NCBI GenBank assembly: GCA_039545295.1
Contig: BCIK01000004.1
Coordinates: forward strand, 993,389-1,057,388
Direction of reading: 5' to 3'
DNA: 64,000 nucleotides
DNA from: Udeniomyces pyricola
Lineage: Eukaryota > Basidiomycota > Tremellomycetes > Cystofilobasidiales > Mrakiaceae
Shown here: in pieces, positions 36,403 to 48,129 of the stretch
How positions within the stretch are numbered: position 1 is the first letter of the stretch
How the letters are laid out: each line of letters begins with the position of its first letter
The notes under the pieces: model-generated
Told to the model about the DNA's origin: nothing
Database searches by the model: none
The model's input: the letters and a program-made list of their open reading frames with translations, nothing else
Program-made: the position numbers and the translations under genes

Positions 36403-37351
36403 GGTGATGTACTGGCCCGAAGAGAAGACAGGTGATGAGAGTGTTTGAGCGAGTGGGCAGATGCTAGAGGTGAGGATTACGCGGTATCGAGCGACAGAGC
36501 CAAGGACAAGAGGACGTCGGTCGGCCAAGGGAAACTAAGAACCACATTGAATTTGGTGGATGTGTTTGATAAACACGTTAGTGATTCAGTCGATCATGAG
36601 CTTGCACGATACATATATATATATATTGTATTCCTGCAAGTACGTACCTATTGATGGTGCGATTTAGGTGGAGGTGCTAGTTGATCGATAAAGACCGAGA
36701 CGATCAGGTGAGCCAAGATCGTGTGCTGTCAGACGAGTGGGGACTGGCTGTGCGGTGAGGGGTCAGACTGAGGCGCCTGTGGGTAGCTTGTGGCCAGTAA
36801 TGGGTGGTTGAGGTGTGCGACAAGGTATGGTTGGGTGTGGCCCCTTGGATGAAAGGGGGGGGGGGGGGATCGATGAAGCCGAGCGTTGGTGTGACTGGAT
36901 GTATGGAGGACGAAGCAGAAGAAGAGGTCGATCCGTCGATGACCGATATCGTCGCTCACGTCAGCGGCTCGCCATGGCTAAACATCGCTGCTCAGCCAGG
37001 AGCCGCGGCAGTCGCCGTCGGCATCCTGTACGACATGCATATCGAGTCTGCTATGGCCATAAGCGCACGCGTGTGTAGCTTAGCGCTTACAGCTTGCCAT
37101 GTATATATACCACGTCGTCGCGTATACTGCCGATTGTCAGTTTGCGCAGCTGCCTCCATCTACAACCAGCTGACACCGCATCGACTCATAATATTATTCC
37201 CTGGTACCTCCCATCCTCGACCGGTCCACACGCTCACGACGCGTCTCGCACGTCACGATCCTGCACCACAACGTCCACGCAATGACTGAAGCCAAGAATA
37301 AGTCCATGTACATCATCATTCAATTTATCATTCCACCCACAAATCGTTGGC
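36403..37351. other. Intergenic region, RING-H2 promoter and 3' flank of translin
   Basis: About 950 bp lies between two minus-strand genes. It includes a TA run at 36613-36626 and a G run at about 36856-36869. A 161-codon plus-strand ORF (36804-37289) has no recognisable domain and its second half is biased by CA-rich sequence. I treat it as chance. Confidence 0.5.
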
Positions 37352-38734
37352 TCAATTCGCGACAGGCTTCGTCAAGCCCCTCAGGGAGATGTCATATCTA
37401 AAGCAATACACAATTTAAAAAAAAAAAGTAAGCGAGGGTTGTCTCATCGGCCTCGGTTGAGATTCGTGCCCTTCGGCTAGAACTGACTGGCCAAGAGAAC
37501 CAAGAAAACCACGAGAGAAAGAGAGAGAGAGAGAGAGAAGCGGCCACTCACACTACCGACTCGATCGCCTTGAGATCATACTTGAGTGAGTCAAACCGTC
37601 TCCTCAGGGAGTCGTTCTTCAAGTTCAAAAGCTGGTACCCGGCAAAGAGTTCCGATACGAAACTCGAGATGATGAGTGGGTAGCCATAGTTTTGAAGCGT
37701 CACCGAGTTGATAGCCAGCCTCGACTATAAAATGAAAGCAGAGTAGAATTGAACGCAAAAAGCAGCCCAGGAGGGTAACGATGAGTTTGACTTAAATTGA
37801 TTTGAGCGGAGTTCGGACAGAGCAAGGTGTCGGGACGAACGAGCTCGTTGACCATCGAGATGACAGAGTGCAGGTAGTCCTCGGGCGTCAGAGCGAATCG
37901 ACCGGCCCACGCAGAATCAATCTAGATCGATGACGAGAAAAGGGAAACAACGAAATCCATGATCGCAAATCAGTTCAGGAACAACTGTATGATCCAGCGA
38001 GCGACAGATCAAGGCCTCACTCCCAAGAGCGTAGCCACTTTCTCCATCCTACAAGGCGGAATCAGGCCGAAATGAAGAGGTTAGCATACACTTGACCATG
38101 TAAACATCGTCAGATGCAATTAACAGGCCTGCCAACTCTGATATGTCAACTCCAATAATAGCTCACGTGATCAAGTCTTCGTTCAAGACGAATTCTGACA
38201 GGGCACTTGCAAAGACCAACGCTTGCAACGGACGGGTGTAGAGGGACGCCCACTTGAAGAACTCATTCGCCGGAATGAGCTCGGCGATACGGGCAATGGC
38301 AGGTCGGGTACCTTCCAGAAGAGTGTTGACTTCGTTGGCGAGGTCTTTCACTATACGATGTGAGGATCGATCAAAGGCAGCTGTCAGATCCAGTTCCACA
38401 TCGAGCTGCGAGGACGGAGACAAGCGAAAGAAAGGAACGTTGATCATGAGAGGAAAGGGAATCACGTTTGGCAGCCGGCGTTGCATGCACTTTGTTGACG
38501 AGAGCAGTAACAGTCCGAGCTTGTCGATCCAAATCTTTGACGCCCTCTTTGATACGCTAATATATGATGCAGGACCGATGCAAGCAAGTATCAGAAACGG
38601 CATAAGACATTGAATCCCAGCTGCGTCGTGGCAGCAGTGAGATCGCGGTCGGGATGGTGGCGAACCTCGCGAAGTTCGCTCTCGGTTTCGAGCTTGTCGT
38701 TGATGTGGAGAAGGATGGTGGATAGATCGTCCAT
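37352..38734 (-). CDS. TSN: Translin (TSN), RNA/ssDNA-binding subunit of C3PO
   Basis: Translin assembles into octamers that bind single-stranded RNA and DNA and, with TRAX, forms the C3PO endoribonuclease. Six or so exons join: MDDLSTILLHINDKLETESEL, IKEGVKDLDRQARTVTALVNKVH, LKDLANEVNTLLEGTRPAIARIAEL, FFKWASLYTRPLQALVFASAL, GRFALTPEDYLHSVISMVNEL, LAINSVTLQNYGYPLIISSF, GYQLLNLKNDSLRRRFDSLKYD, and a last exon YDISLRGLTKPVAN-stop. The ExLxRLxxNSVT and LLNLKNDSLRxRxDxLKYD regions are diagnostic of translin rather than TRAX. The start Met at 38734 begins the first helix; the upstream in-frame Met at 38836 only adds a Cys/Ser-rich stretch that I take as 5' UTR. The gene looks intact. Confidence 0.93.
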
Positions 38735-39047
38735 GATGGTGTGGTAATATATGGGCACGAAGATCCGATTTACGACAAAAGGTGGTGAGGAAGGAAGCGA
38801 AGATCGTGGGTTGCAGCAGGCATCATCGTCATTCACCCAGATCTCGATGCCGCGCTCGGAACAATTAACAACTCGAAGTTACTCGATGAGATTTCAGATT
38901 CAGTTACGTGACTTTCTTTGGCGAGCTGATTCGGGCATCTACGTATCTACGTCTTGGTTTGCAACACCACAATCGATTTGGTTACGCAAGCAATCATACA
39001 CATACTATGCTACAGATGAACACAACAAAGCTCGAACAGCTGAAACC
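38735..39047. other. Short intergenic region between translin and the dehydrogenase gene
   Basis: About 310 bp. It should contain the translin promoter and the 3' UTR of the dehydrogenase gene, which is also on the minus strand. I see no gene or distinct motif. Confidence 0.5.
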
Positions 39048-40959
39048 CTATTTGGTCTCCTCGGACCAGCTCACGAGAGCATCCTTGCCAGCGACCTCTT
39101 CGATGATGGACTGCGACTGGTTCCAGAAGTTCTCGATGAGCTCCTCGTCTTTCGACTCGGAAGACTCCATGCCGAGCTCGTTCGGATCGGTGAAGTAAGT
39201 ACCGTTCTCGTACTTGGGCAATCGGGCATCCTCGGCAACGGCACTCCAAAGGATGCTCATGGCACCTTGCTCAGGGGTACGCATGCCCCATTCGACGCCG
39301 CGCTTCATAACTTCGCCCACGGTGTCTCCATAAGCCGCCTTGAGTTGCTCTTGCTGACCGGTTCGGACTGGATCGGAGGTGAACAGGCAATGTACGACAA
39401 ACGTTGGTCAGTAACATACCAAAGTTAGCTGCCAGGAAGTATTAATGGACAGATGGGCATAGACTCACCAGCTCCTGGGTGCGTCGCAAGCACACGGATC
39501 GGAGACGTGTCGAGACCTGCCTTGGTGACAAGTCCTTTGGTGAAAAGGATGACGGCCATCTTAGTTCGGGCGTAAAGCGAATTGGGACCTGTGAGAAAGA
39601 AGGATCCGGGAAAGGGGCAGAGATTAGGACCGGCCATCACCAAAAACATGGTGAACATCAAAAATGGCCGGAACGAACCGAGATCCTTCTTGAACTCTTC
39701 CTTGGTGCGGAATTTGTCGCCCGTCAAGCTATTGGGGCCACCCATGGTCGTTCGATGCAGCTCACTCGACATTTGAACGATTCGAACGTCGGTCGAGGGC
39801 TTCTTAGCGGTAGCTCGCATCAGAGGGAGCAGTCGATTTGAAAGGAGAACATGAGCAACGTTGTTGATGATGAGATGCTTGTCGTAACCCTCCGGGGTAG
39901 CCTCGAATGAGTTCACTCCGATTCCGGCGATGTTGAGAAGCTTAACATGATGGGGCGTAGTAAAGAGAGGTTGCCAGTAAGGATCGGCCCTCCAATACAC
40001 AAGCGCGCGAGATCAGAAGAGAGAGCAGCCATACCATATCAATTCGGTCGTTTTCTTTGGTGATTTCTTCAGCAAGCGACTTGACGGCTTTGAGGTCGGC
40101 GAACTATTCACGGACGTAGGAAGAATTGGAAACACAAGAATGGTCAGCTTCTGCCCGCCATCGGCATGTTTGGCGATGGATGCGTAGTTCTTCAGTTCCT
40201 TCCAACTCACATCGCATCGCTTGAACTGGATTTCAGTGCCGGATACTTCTCCTGCTCCGCCATTGGACTTGTCACGGACTTCGACGTCCTCGGGCTGGCC
40301 GTTTTTGCCAAAGCCAGCCTGGAAGTCTTCGGGAGCAGCTGACAGGTCGCCCGTCTTGACGTACTGCAGTGCTGAGTCAGCCGTCTTGGTGGCGGAGGAA
40401 AGCAAGATGATCTTGGCAGGTCGACCATGGGCGAGCACTGACGAGTCATATGACATGAGAATGAGCAATAAATCGAGGTCAGGCTGTGGTTGGAAGGCGA
40501 GCGGGAGGAATGCTGTCAACATGTCAGGAAGGGGCTACGCACGAGCTCGGGCAGAGAAGAGACCGATGCCGTTGGTACCGCCCGTACTGTTGTTCGATAG
40601 CGTACCAAAGAGAGCAAGGGTTAAGGAAAATACGATCCAGGGTTGGGAATCAGTTAATGATGAAGATCGAAGAAATCGAGCCGATCTGGTTTTGACTGCG
40701 ATGGATCGGAAGATGGGCATACATGACTAGGGTTCGTCCAGCGAGCGAAGGGATTTGCTTGAGAGCGAAGCCGTCTGAACCGTGATGGCGAGACATGGAA
40801 GGACAGCATCAGCTAGTCATCATCGACAATTAGGGGACAACGTCATGATCGATCGAGCGGGTCGACGGTAGATCAAGGCGAGAAAGGCAAAAGTGACGTA
40901 CAATCGCCGGTGAGTGTCTTGTAGACGACGGGTGGGATGACTTTGGAAAGGGTATCCAT
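39048..40959 (-). CDS. Short-chain dehydrogenase/reductase (SDR), NAD(P)-dependent
   Basis: Exons join as MDTLSKVIPPVVYKTLTGD, then FALKQIPSLAGRTLVI and TGGTNGIGLFSARA, the glycine-rich dinucleotide-binding loop TGxxxGIG. Further along come LLNIAGIGVNSFEAT (the NNAG-like segment), IVQMSSELH (catalytic Ser region), then the active-site YARTKMA (YxxxK). The C-terminal part has LATHPGA, VEWGMRTPEQGAMSILWSAVAED and a helical tail ending SWSEETK-stop. The total of about 370 residues is longer than a classical SDR because of an insertion rich in Gly/Lys (DKSNGGAGEVSG) after the first Rossmann strands. The substrate cannot be told. A first residue of Ala or Ser instead of Asn in NNAG occurs in many fungal WW-domain-oxidoreductase-like SDRs. 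Confidence 0.88.
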
Positions 40960-41484
40960 GGTGAGTGACGTAAAAGGATTGGGAGGGTAGGTTGGTGTGG
41001 GTGTGGGAGGATAAGCTGGAAGAGACGATGGTGGATGAGAAGAAAGAAAATAGAAGGGCGGGTTTCTGTTTACTTGGATCGAGACTAATGGAGACAAGTA
41101 GATCGTCATCGAGGCGATTCCTGCAATACTATTGCACCGGTTGTATGACGCGTCATGGGGCTGCTTGAGTCAGCCGGAGCGAGACATCGATCGCACGATT
41201 CTGTATACAATCATGCGTATAATCATTATTTATTACATTTGTTTTCGCCTCTTCACTCCCAACGCGGGCGACAAGGTCTGAGAACCTTTGCACCACGTTC
41301 ACAAAATCTCCAGCTTACAGACTTGTTAAAGGCTGTGGTGACTGGTAGGTATATACTTACCGGCCAGGATCGATACATGTAATCTTCCACGGAGCATCCC
41401 AACCGAACGCCATTCAATCCTACCAGCTAGGTGTAAGATCCTGAGACCCGCATACAGGCTCGCGCCAACGACTATCACGCGCCC
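40960..41484. promoter_or_regulatory. Divergent promoter region between the SDR gene and CET1
   Basis: The SDR gene reads left from 40959 and CET1 reads right from 41485. The 525 bp between them must hold both promoters. There is an AT-rich patch (ATAATCATTATTTATTAC) at about 41218-41235 that may act as a TATA element. No specific factor site is recognised. Confidence 0.5.
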
Positions 41485-43357
41485 ATGTCATCCTCTTCGC
41501 CCTCGTCATACTCCTCCTCATCTCCCGTGCTAGAAGCGGTTCCACTACCGAGACCATCGAACCCTTCTTCTCCCCAGCGCAAACGACCTCGGCTCGAATC
41601 GCCTGTCGCCCACGAGGAGCAACTGACACCAGGCCGAGAATATGTAGACGCCGCGACAAAGGCAGCTCGAGCATCTTCACCCAGCTCGTCACAGTCTGAA
41701 TCAGAGCAAGGCGAAGAAGAAAACAATCATCAGAACCAACAGCAACATCCGCCATCACGACAACGACAAGCATCATCACAACCTCCCCAGCACCAGCAGC
41801 ATGGACAACATTCATCGGAGCAACATCAGCCACAACCATTCCTGGAGGAGGTCCCGCCTACCCAGTTCGGTCTCGTGCCAACATTTTTCGGGATTGACCC
41901 CTTGGATGAGTTTACAAGCAAGATTGGGACATGGATATGGGAGAACTCGCGTGGGAGGGAACACGTAGAGGTGAGTGCCTCGATAAAACGGAAGGAGGGG
42001 CAATGGATGCCCTGGTATCTAATCTCGAATGAACATGAGGTTGCCCTTCCTCAGTGGGACTTTGGTAACTGACTCATGGTGGTGTCCCTGACTCTCCCTG
42101 GCTCTCACTATACCTGTCTTCTACTCAGATTGAAGCCAAGATAGGCACCATTCGTGATCCCAACACGAACCGACGAATCTTCCTTCCTGTTCAGACCGAG
42201 ACAAGTGAGTGGATCTATCTTTCTTTCAAGCCTACGTCATGACATCCCGATGACAGGATCTGCAGAAATATGCCTGACCACATGATCCCATGCTACAATG
42301 AATCGTGTCAGTCCTCCAGCCGTCTGTCGATCGGCGAGAGCGTGGATTCAGCTACTTCTTTGACAGTGACATGACATCTGTACGTCGTTGTTCCCGTTTC
42401 GTCCGCATGCCTTGGATCATGATTCTGATCTTGTTCGACTTGCTCCACCATCTTGATAACTCTTGGCTACAACCCAGGCTCAGCACAAGCATTATAATGC
42501 CCTGCTCAACCAGCAGTTCACCGAGACCAACGCAAAACCTCCCGCTCCAACCCCAGAAACAGCTGACCTACCCCCACCACCACCCATGTTCCCTGTGAAA
42601 TACGCTCATCTTTACGAAGTCGACACCTTTCACGCCATCGAGTCCCATGGTCAACGCAAGGTTCGCGTCCGGACAAACAAGCAGACGAACCAAGTCGTGG
42701 GTTGTGTGGAGAAGGTTCGGATCAGTGATCTCAACGTATACTGCCCCGGACGTCAATATGACTGGCGCTTGAGCATCAGCGTCGAAATGCCACGTGAGCT
42801 CCTAGAACCTGTTGGCTAGCTAGCCTCAGGACGACTCGGATGGGTGTCCCGCCGTAGTGGCGTTCTATCGATGCATATATACAAGTCTGACTTGCCTGGC
42901 CTGCCCCCTTTTCTCCTTGCCGCTCAAACGCATCTCCTCCAGAGACCGAGCTTCCGTCCACTCCGCCCATGAACCCACGACATAAGGATCGGGTCACTTA
43001 TGCGCATCAAGTTGTTCAAGTCGATCTCACTCAGGTCATGGCGGATGTAAGTTCCCTTTTATCTTCCTCGTTGGCGCTCGACGAACTTTCTGTATGATCG
43101 ATCAGTTTTAGACCTACGGGCCATCATACTAACGTCGGCTCGCCTCACATCTTTCTTTTCTCGCTTGCTTTGGGAATGGGGGAAACTTGTGCGGATAGAA
43201 GGGGAAAAAACTGCATGAGTTGGAGGTCGAGCTGCTAGACGTCCCTCAGTTTCTCGAGGAGGCGGCTGCGGCGGATCGCGGGGAGGACAATTGCGTCGAT
43301 GCCCTGATAGGCGTTCTCGTGGGGAGTGTAAGAATGCTCGTGAGAAATGCGGCCTAA
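41485..43357 (+). CDS. CET1: mRNA-capping enzyme beta subunit, RNA 5'-triphosphatase (Cet1 family)
   Basis: Removes the gamma phosphate of nascent mRNA, the first step of capping, in the nucleus with the guanylyltransferase. Fungi use a metal-dependent tunnel-fold enzyme, and this gene has its signatures. Six exons: 41485-41970, 42129-42204, 42312-42379, 42478-42793, 42943-43046 and 43199-43357. After a disordered Ser/Gln-rich N-terminus come TFFGIDPLDEFTSKIGTWIW, then HVEIEAKIGTI spanning the first intron (the first ExE metal-binding strand), ERGFSYFFDSDMTS, RKVRVRTNKQTNQ, DWRLSISVEMP, YAHQVVQVDLTQV and HELEVELLD (the second ExExE strand). It ends MLVRNAA-stop. Every splice is in phase with a GT-AG intron. 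Length is about 400 residues. The metal-ligand glutamates are intact. Confidence 0.94.
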
Positions 43358-43925
43358 GGGTTGGATAGAAGGGAATACAATGATGACGTGCATACATCCT
43401 CGGCAGCACATGGAGGCATGGCTGAGGCTGCACTTCCTACCTGCTTCAAGCCACGTCGCCTAAATATTGAAGTGGGATCTTATGCAAGCCTGCCAGGCAG
43501 GCGGGTCACACCAAGCAAACCAAATAGGTTGGTGGCGAACGTTGTCGACTGATGAGGATGAGATGTCAAAGCGAATCGGTTGAGATGAGAATATAGGAAA
43601 AGGGTACACAGTAAAGGGGCAAGAGGGGTTGTCAGCACCGGCGGCAGGCAATTACGTGGGGTGCGTGGATGTATGTATTACGACACTAAGAATTCACGGG
43701 CCAATTCGCCAGACGTTAGACTTGTGTTAGACTGCAGTCTGGTCTTGGTAGCTTGGTCCGTCGACCGTCCTCCATCGATAGACGTACTTCTCCTGTCGTC
43801 TCTGTCTCGTCATCCTCCTTCTCCTCCTCCAACTGCTCTCCCCATCGACAGTCCAGCTACCTCGTCACGCATCACATCTTCTGACCTAGTCTCCGCCTCG
43901 GCCCGCACGTCGAGTGAGCTCACGA
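43358..43925. other. Intergenic region between CET1 and the CaaX-protein gene
   Basis: About 570 bp holding the CET1 3' UTR and the promoter of the next plus-strand gene. The region just before 43926 is CT-rich (CCTTCTCCTCCTCC), as in other promoters here. No gene is supported. Confidence 0.5.
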
Positions 43926-46900
43926 ATGGCAACCACTGTCTTGACATCGCGTGAAGAGGACATTGCTCTCGGACGGAGCTCGATACACGACATTGACGTC
44001 GTGCCCGCTCCCAAGACGCGTGAGTACTTGCGGTACCAGTCACTTCACGAAACGGTACTTGAAGTAGATCTCAGAATAGATCATCATCCATGTGCATCTC
44101 GACCGAGCGAATGTTGTCTAGCGAGGTGCAGGGAATGAGACGGTCGGCTGGAGCAGAGGGGTATGATGCGGTCGCTGCGGGAGGTCGACCTTGTTTCTTT
44201 GCTCTCCGTCTACACGACATCTAGAAGAATGGAATACATGAGTGCATCTTTTACTCGATAGAGGAGCTTTCCTGGCGCTGGTATTGATACGTCGATTGGC
44301 ATGGACGACATCATCGGCCCTTCCGGAGTACTATACCTTCTTCCCCCTTCTCGCATACATCCTTCGAATCAGTCACCCATCTCTCTTGTCTCTTCCCTCC
44401 TACAATCCTGCAATCCGAACCTTTTCGCCACCCACCCTCGATCAGACCAGGCTGATGCTGCCCGTATTGTGAGATGAATGCTGACGTGTCCGCCGCTTCA
44501 CCTGCCTATTCGTCTTGGCTATGCTTGCAACATCGTTCACTCCCATCCATTCAGGTCTTGACTCAGGGTCTTCCTATCGTGCCCAACAACGCTCCGTACC
44601 CTCGTCTCCCGTAACGCTTTCGCCGAGCCATTCTGGAGGAGGAGGGCCTGTCAACTGGGCTCGACCTTTTCCTCAGCGGTCCGCCCCTGCGCAGGTTCGG
44701 TCGGGACTCGGCACGAACGATGAAGAGCTTACGATCACGAACGCCATGCCTAGCGACGAAGGGTCAGGGCCAGAAATTCAGTCAAGCATTCAAGGCTCTC
44801 ACATAGAAGCAACACCAGTCGTCTTGACCGAGCCCAGTCCAACTCTACCAACTTCCTCACGAATCCCTCAAGAGCCATCATCTAACAATCCGTCACGCAC
44901 GGCATCGCCTTCTGCCGCCCTCCAGCCCGTCAGCTTGCATGCATCGCCCAACTCTTCTCCAGCCTCGTCAACATCCCCCCGCATGCGAACTATCAACCTA
45001 CCATTTCCTACTCGAATCCCTGCACCTACGACGGCCGGCGGTTCCCGCTCACGCGCGGGCTCGGACTCCTCAAATATCCTTCTCAACGTTGCATCTACCT
45101 CGCCGTCCTCAGGCTCCGATATCCCAGTTTCACGAGCAGCTCCGACTCACCCTCATTTGTCACCCATGGGTGATTCTCGCCGATGGGACGAATCGCCCTC
45201 AACCTCGGCAAATATAACAACTCACGACGCCAACGATCAACTATATCGAGCTCCTTCACGAGAGGAACCCTGGATAACCCCACCAGAAGTCCTTCGATCT
45301 GACCGGATGATTCGAGACGAAGTCGCACCGTTCAGAATTCTCTCTCCGCACTTGCTCGATCCATCAAGCGGCAAGCTCGAGTTCGGTCGCCGGGATCGGT
45401 TCACAGAGCAGGAGCTGCTAAGACAGACCCCTTTAGCTGCGGTAGACCCATTGGGTGCGATGGAAAAGCATATGGCGGGCGAGGAACTTGCGTTTGGGCT
45501 CGGGCTGGAGAAGCAGGATCGTGAAGGAGGGCCGGGAGGGGATGTCATCCAGGGCGAGGACGGAGAAACATGGGAGATGGTCGACTCGCCATCGAGAAGA
45601 AACCGCTCGCAACAACAGGATTCGTACAGGGGAACACCTGGTACAGGCACTCCAACGCCATTGGGTAGAGATGATATGCGCCGTCGCGTCATGTCTTCGG
45701 CCACCTCCACCACATCGTCTCCAGCTTCCCGTACCCCGACCAAGTCCATGACTACCCCCTCTAAAAGCGGGCTTTCGTCTTCTCCTTCTTCTGCTTTTGG
45801 CTCTGCATCGACTCGCCAGCGTCAACAAGCTCACGCTCTATCCTCGTCGCGCCACACTCCAAATCGGTCGCTGTCCAACAAACCATCTCCGTCCCATCAA
45901 ACCCCGACGCAATCCCTTTCCTCTTCTCTGGCTGCTCGTAGAGGTCATCAAGGTTCTTCTTCGACTCCTCGATCTCTGGCCAAGTCCACATCGTCGGCAT
46001 TTGGCCATCGAGAGGGGCCAGAGGATGATAATGGGTACGACTACGAGGCCAGCATGCTTGGGGGCGAGGACGCTGTTCCTCCGCCGAGTAGCGAAAGCAG
46101 CTTCAGTAAAGGGGATTTGAGAAATTGGGATGAAGTCGTACTGCCAAGTGAGTGTGACGTGGTTCTCTCGTTTGCCTTCAGTTCCAAATTGATTGTCCAT
46201 GCAGAGATGGCCTTTAAATGGAATCGATCATGAGTGTACTGACACCAGTTTTGCGTTAACCTTCTTGCTCATAGCGGTTCGTAAAAACCAACAGAAAAAG
46301 AACTTCCTTGATGATTGGGACGATACACCTTCGCCTACCGCATCGGCACGAGGAAGATACCATGGTCGGGCCGCTGGAGAAGAATCTGGTGTTGGAAGTC
46401 TGATGGCGGGACGTGACGAATTTGGTGCAAAGAAAAGGCTCGGGGAGGTCCATCAACCCGGGCACGACGATGATATGCAAGAAACGGCTGTAAGACTCAT
46501 TTCTTTTTGTCGTCTACCCGAGCACGGGAGCTTGTGTCTTCTTTGGTACGACCAAATGATTTGTAGTTTGCTCATGCTCGCCGTCTTTTGTCGCCATCTT
46601 ACAGTCCGCGCATGATGTTGACTTGGCAATCCAAGAACCCTCCTCAAATCCAACGCGGACATCCTCTCTGCATCATCCAGACACTCCCCGGACCCTTTCG
46701 CATCAGTCCTCACACCCTCACTCGCTTCGTCATCAGCCATCCCAGTCGTCAGGCCTTGGACCCGAGCATCCTCTCCGTCAGCTCGTCTCGCATGGCACTG
46801 TTGATGGGGTCCTTTTGGAACCGGCATTGGCAGACGCCGCGGCATCTAGCATCGGAGGCGCTGCAGTGGTATCCAGAATATCGTACGTGGTTTTGAATGA

Positions 46901-47215
46901 ACACTGTCTTTGGGTCAATTTCGTTCTATCTTGCATTCTCCATCGAGCCCAGCCTGACTGAAGTGTCCTCATCCTTCTTTGGGTGTTTGTTTTCCTCTGT
47001 GTTTCTTTCTTCCTCGTGGATTGCTTCGACTTCCTTCTTCTTCTTCTTTCTCCTCGTCGCTTACTTTTTTTTTGGGGGCGTCCAGATCACCTATCCCTCG
47101 CAAAACTTCCTTCCCTACGCCTCATCCCGCTTCTTCCACCGGGCCAAGACGCGCTCTGGTCGACGAAGACACGATTAAGAAAGCTGGATGCTGCGCTGGT
47201 TGTGTCGTCATGTAA
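43926..47215 (+). CDS. Large disordered protein ending in a CaaX prenylation motif, function unknown
   Basis: Not a family I recognise. Exon 1 (43926 to about 44031) encodes MATTVLTSREEDIALGRSS. A 520-nt intron follows, and exon 2 (44554-46150) continues in phase with LDSGSSYRAQQRS. Exon 2 is Ser/Pro/Thr-rich with a more ordered segment around EPWITPPEVLRSDRMIRDEV, FGRRDRFTEQELLRQTP and LGAMEKHMAGEELAFGLG. Three further exons contain NQQKKNFLDDWDDTPSPT, an acidic segment, and a last exon ending KKAGCCAGCVVM-stop. CVVM is a canonical CaaX box with Met, favouring farnesylation, and the two Cys just upstream are possible palmitoylation sites, so membrane tethering is expected. An alternative start is the Met at 44521. 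Total about 780 residues. Confidence 0.68.
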
Positions 47216-47217
47216 TG

Positions 47218-47218
<1 letters not shown>

Positions 47219-47295
<77 letters not shown>
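47219..47295. repeat. 77-nt uninterrupted poly(T) run
   Basis: A pure T run starts three bases after the TAA stop of the CaaX-protein gene and is followed by imperfect TTTC/TTTTC sequence. It is the longest homopolymer in the window. It would be a U77 tract in the 3' UTR, or a poly(A) on the other strand. Confidence 0.95.
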
Positions 47296-47298
<3 letters not shown>

Positions 47299-48129
47299 TT
47301 TTTTTCTTTCTTTCTTTTTCTTCTCTTTCTCGCATCACAACCCGTTAGCCACTCTCGAGTAGGTCATGTCGGACCTCCTGAAACTGTAGCTCTTCTCGCC
47401 CTCTCCCGCCCTCCCTCCCTTTCCCAACCTCAACACGCTCCTCTGATCTCCTTTCGGTTTTTTTTGTTCTTTTTCTTTTCCATTGGCTCTTGCTCCGCTC
47501 TTTTTTCTCTTCCTCCTCCTTCCGGTCTGCCCCCCCCCCCCCATTACTACCAGTTATTTTTGCATGACCGCCCACGTCCCTACGACCTAGCTAGCTAGCT
47601 AACCCTCGTCATGAGTATTTTCACTTCACCGCACCCAGAGCGAGCTTGCTTCTTGCAGATTTGATCCGCGCTCCCGCCCTCAATTCCTTGCTCCCCTTGA
47701 ATCACGGCTGAAAATCCCTTCTCTGTTCCTTAACTTTCAAGTCGAGTTCAACCTATGAGAAATCCAATGAGCGCCAAGCTGGTCGGTCCTGTAAGCGATT
47801 ATATACTATTTTTTTCCTAATCCCCTCGCATGTTGTTGCCTCCCCCCCCCCCCCCTNNCNCTGTCGGTATCGATCAAACTACACTCCAACAGAAGAAGAA
47901 GGAAGAAGAAGAAAGGAAAGAAAGAAAAGAAAGAAAAAAGAGCTAGAGCAGAAAAAGACTTATTAACTGGACTGGTATCCAAGCTCAAGATCGGAAAACC
48001 CCCCTTCCCTCCCCTCCCCTTGTGATCAAGATCTCATTCCCTCCCCCCCCCCTTTCCCCAACCACCACCTCTCCCCCCCCTTTCTCTCTTTCTCTCCTTT
48101 TTTCTTTCTTTCTTTTTTCTTTTTTTTTT
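47296..48129. other. Convergent intergenic region, pyrimidine-rich
   Basis: Contains the 3' flanks of the CaaX-protein gene and of UreG. It is rich in C and T runs, including a C run near 47842-47856 with N bases at 47857-47860. The ORFs are low complexity. No gene is supported. Confidence 0.5.

Noticed and set aside
36804..37289. 161-codon plus-strand ORF between the RING and translin genes
   Set aside because: No recognisable domain and no splice support. It crosses a G homopolymer and the promoter of the RING-H2 gene, so a chance ORF is likelier.
47188..47598. ORFs of poly-Phe across the T run
   Set aside because: They are only translations of the 77-T homopolymer and nearby T/C-rich sequence.
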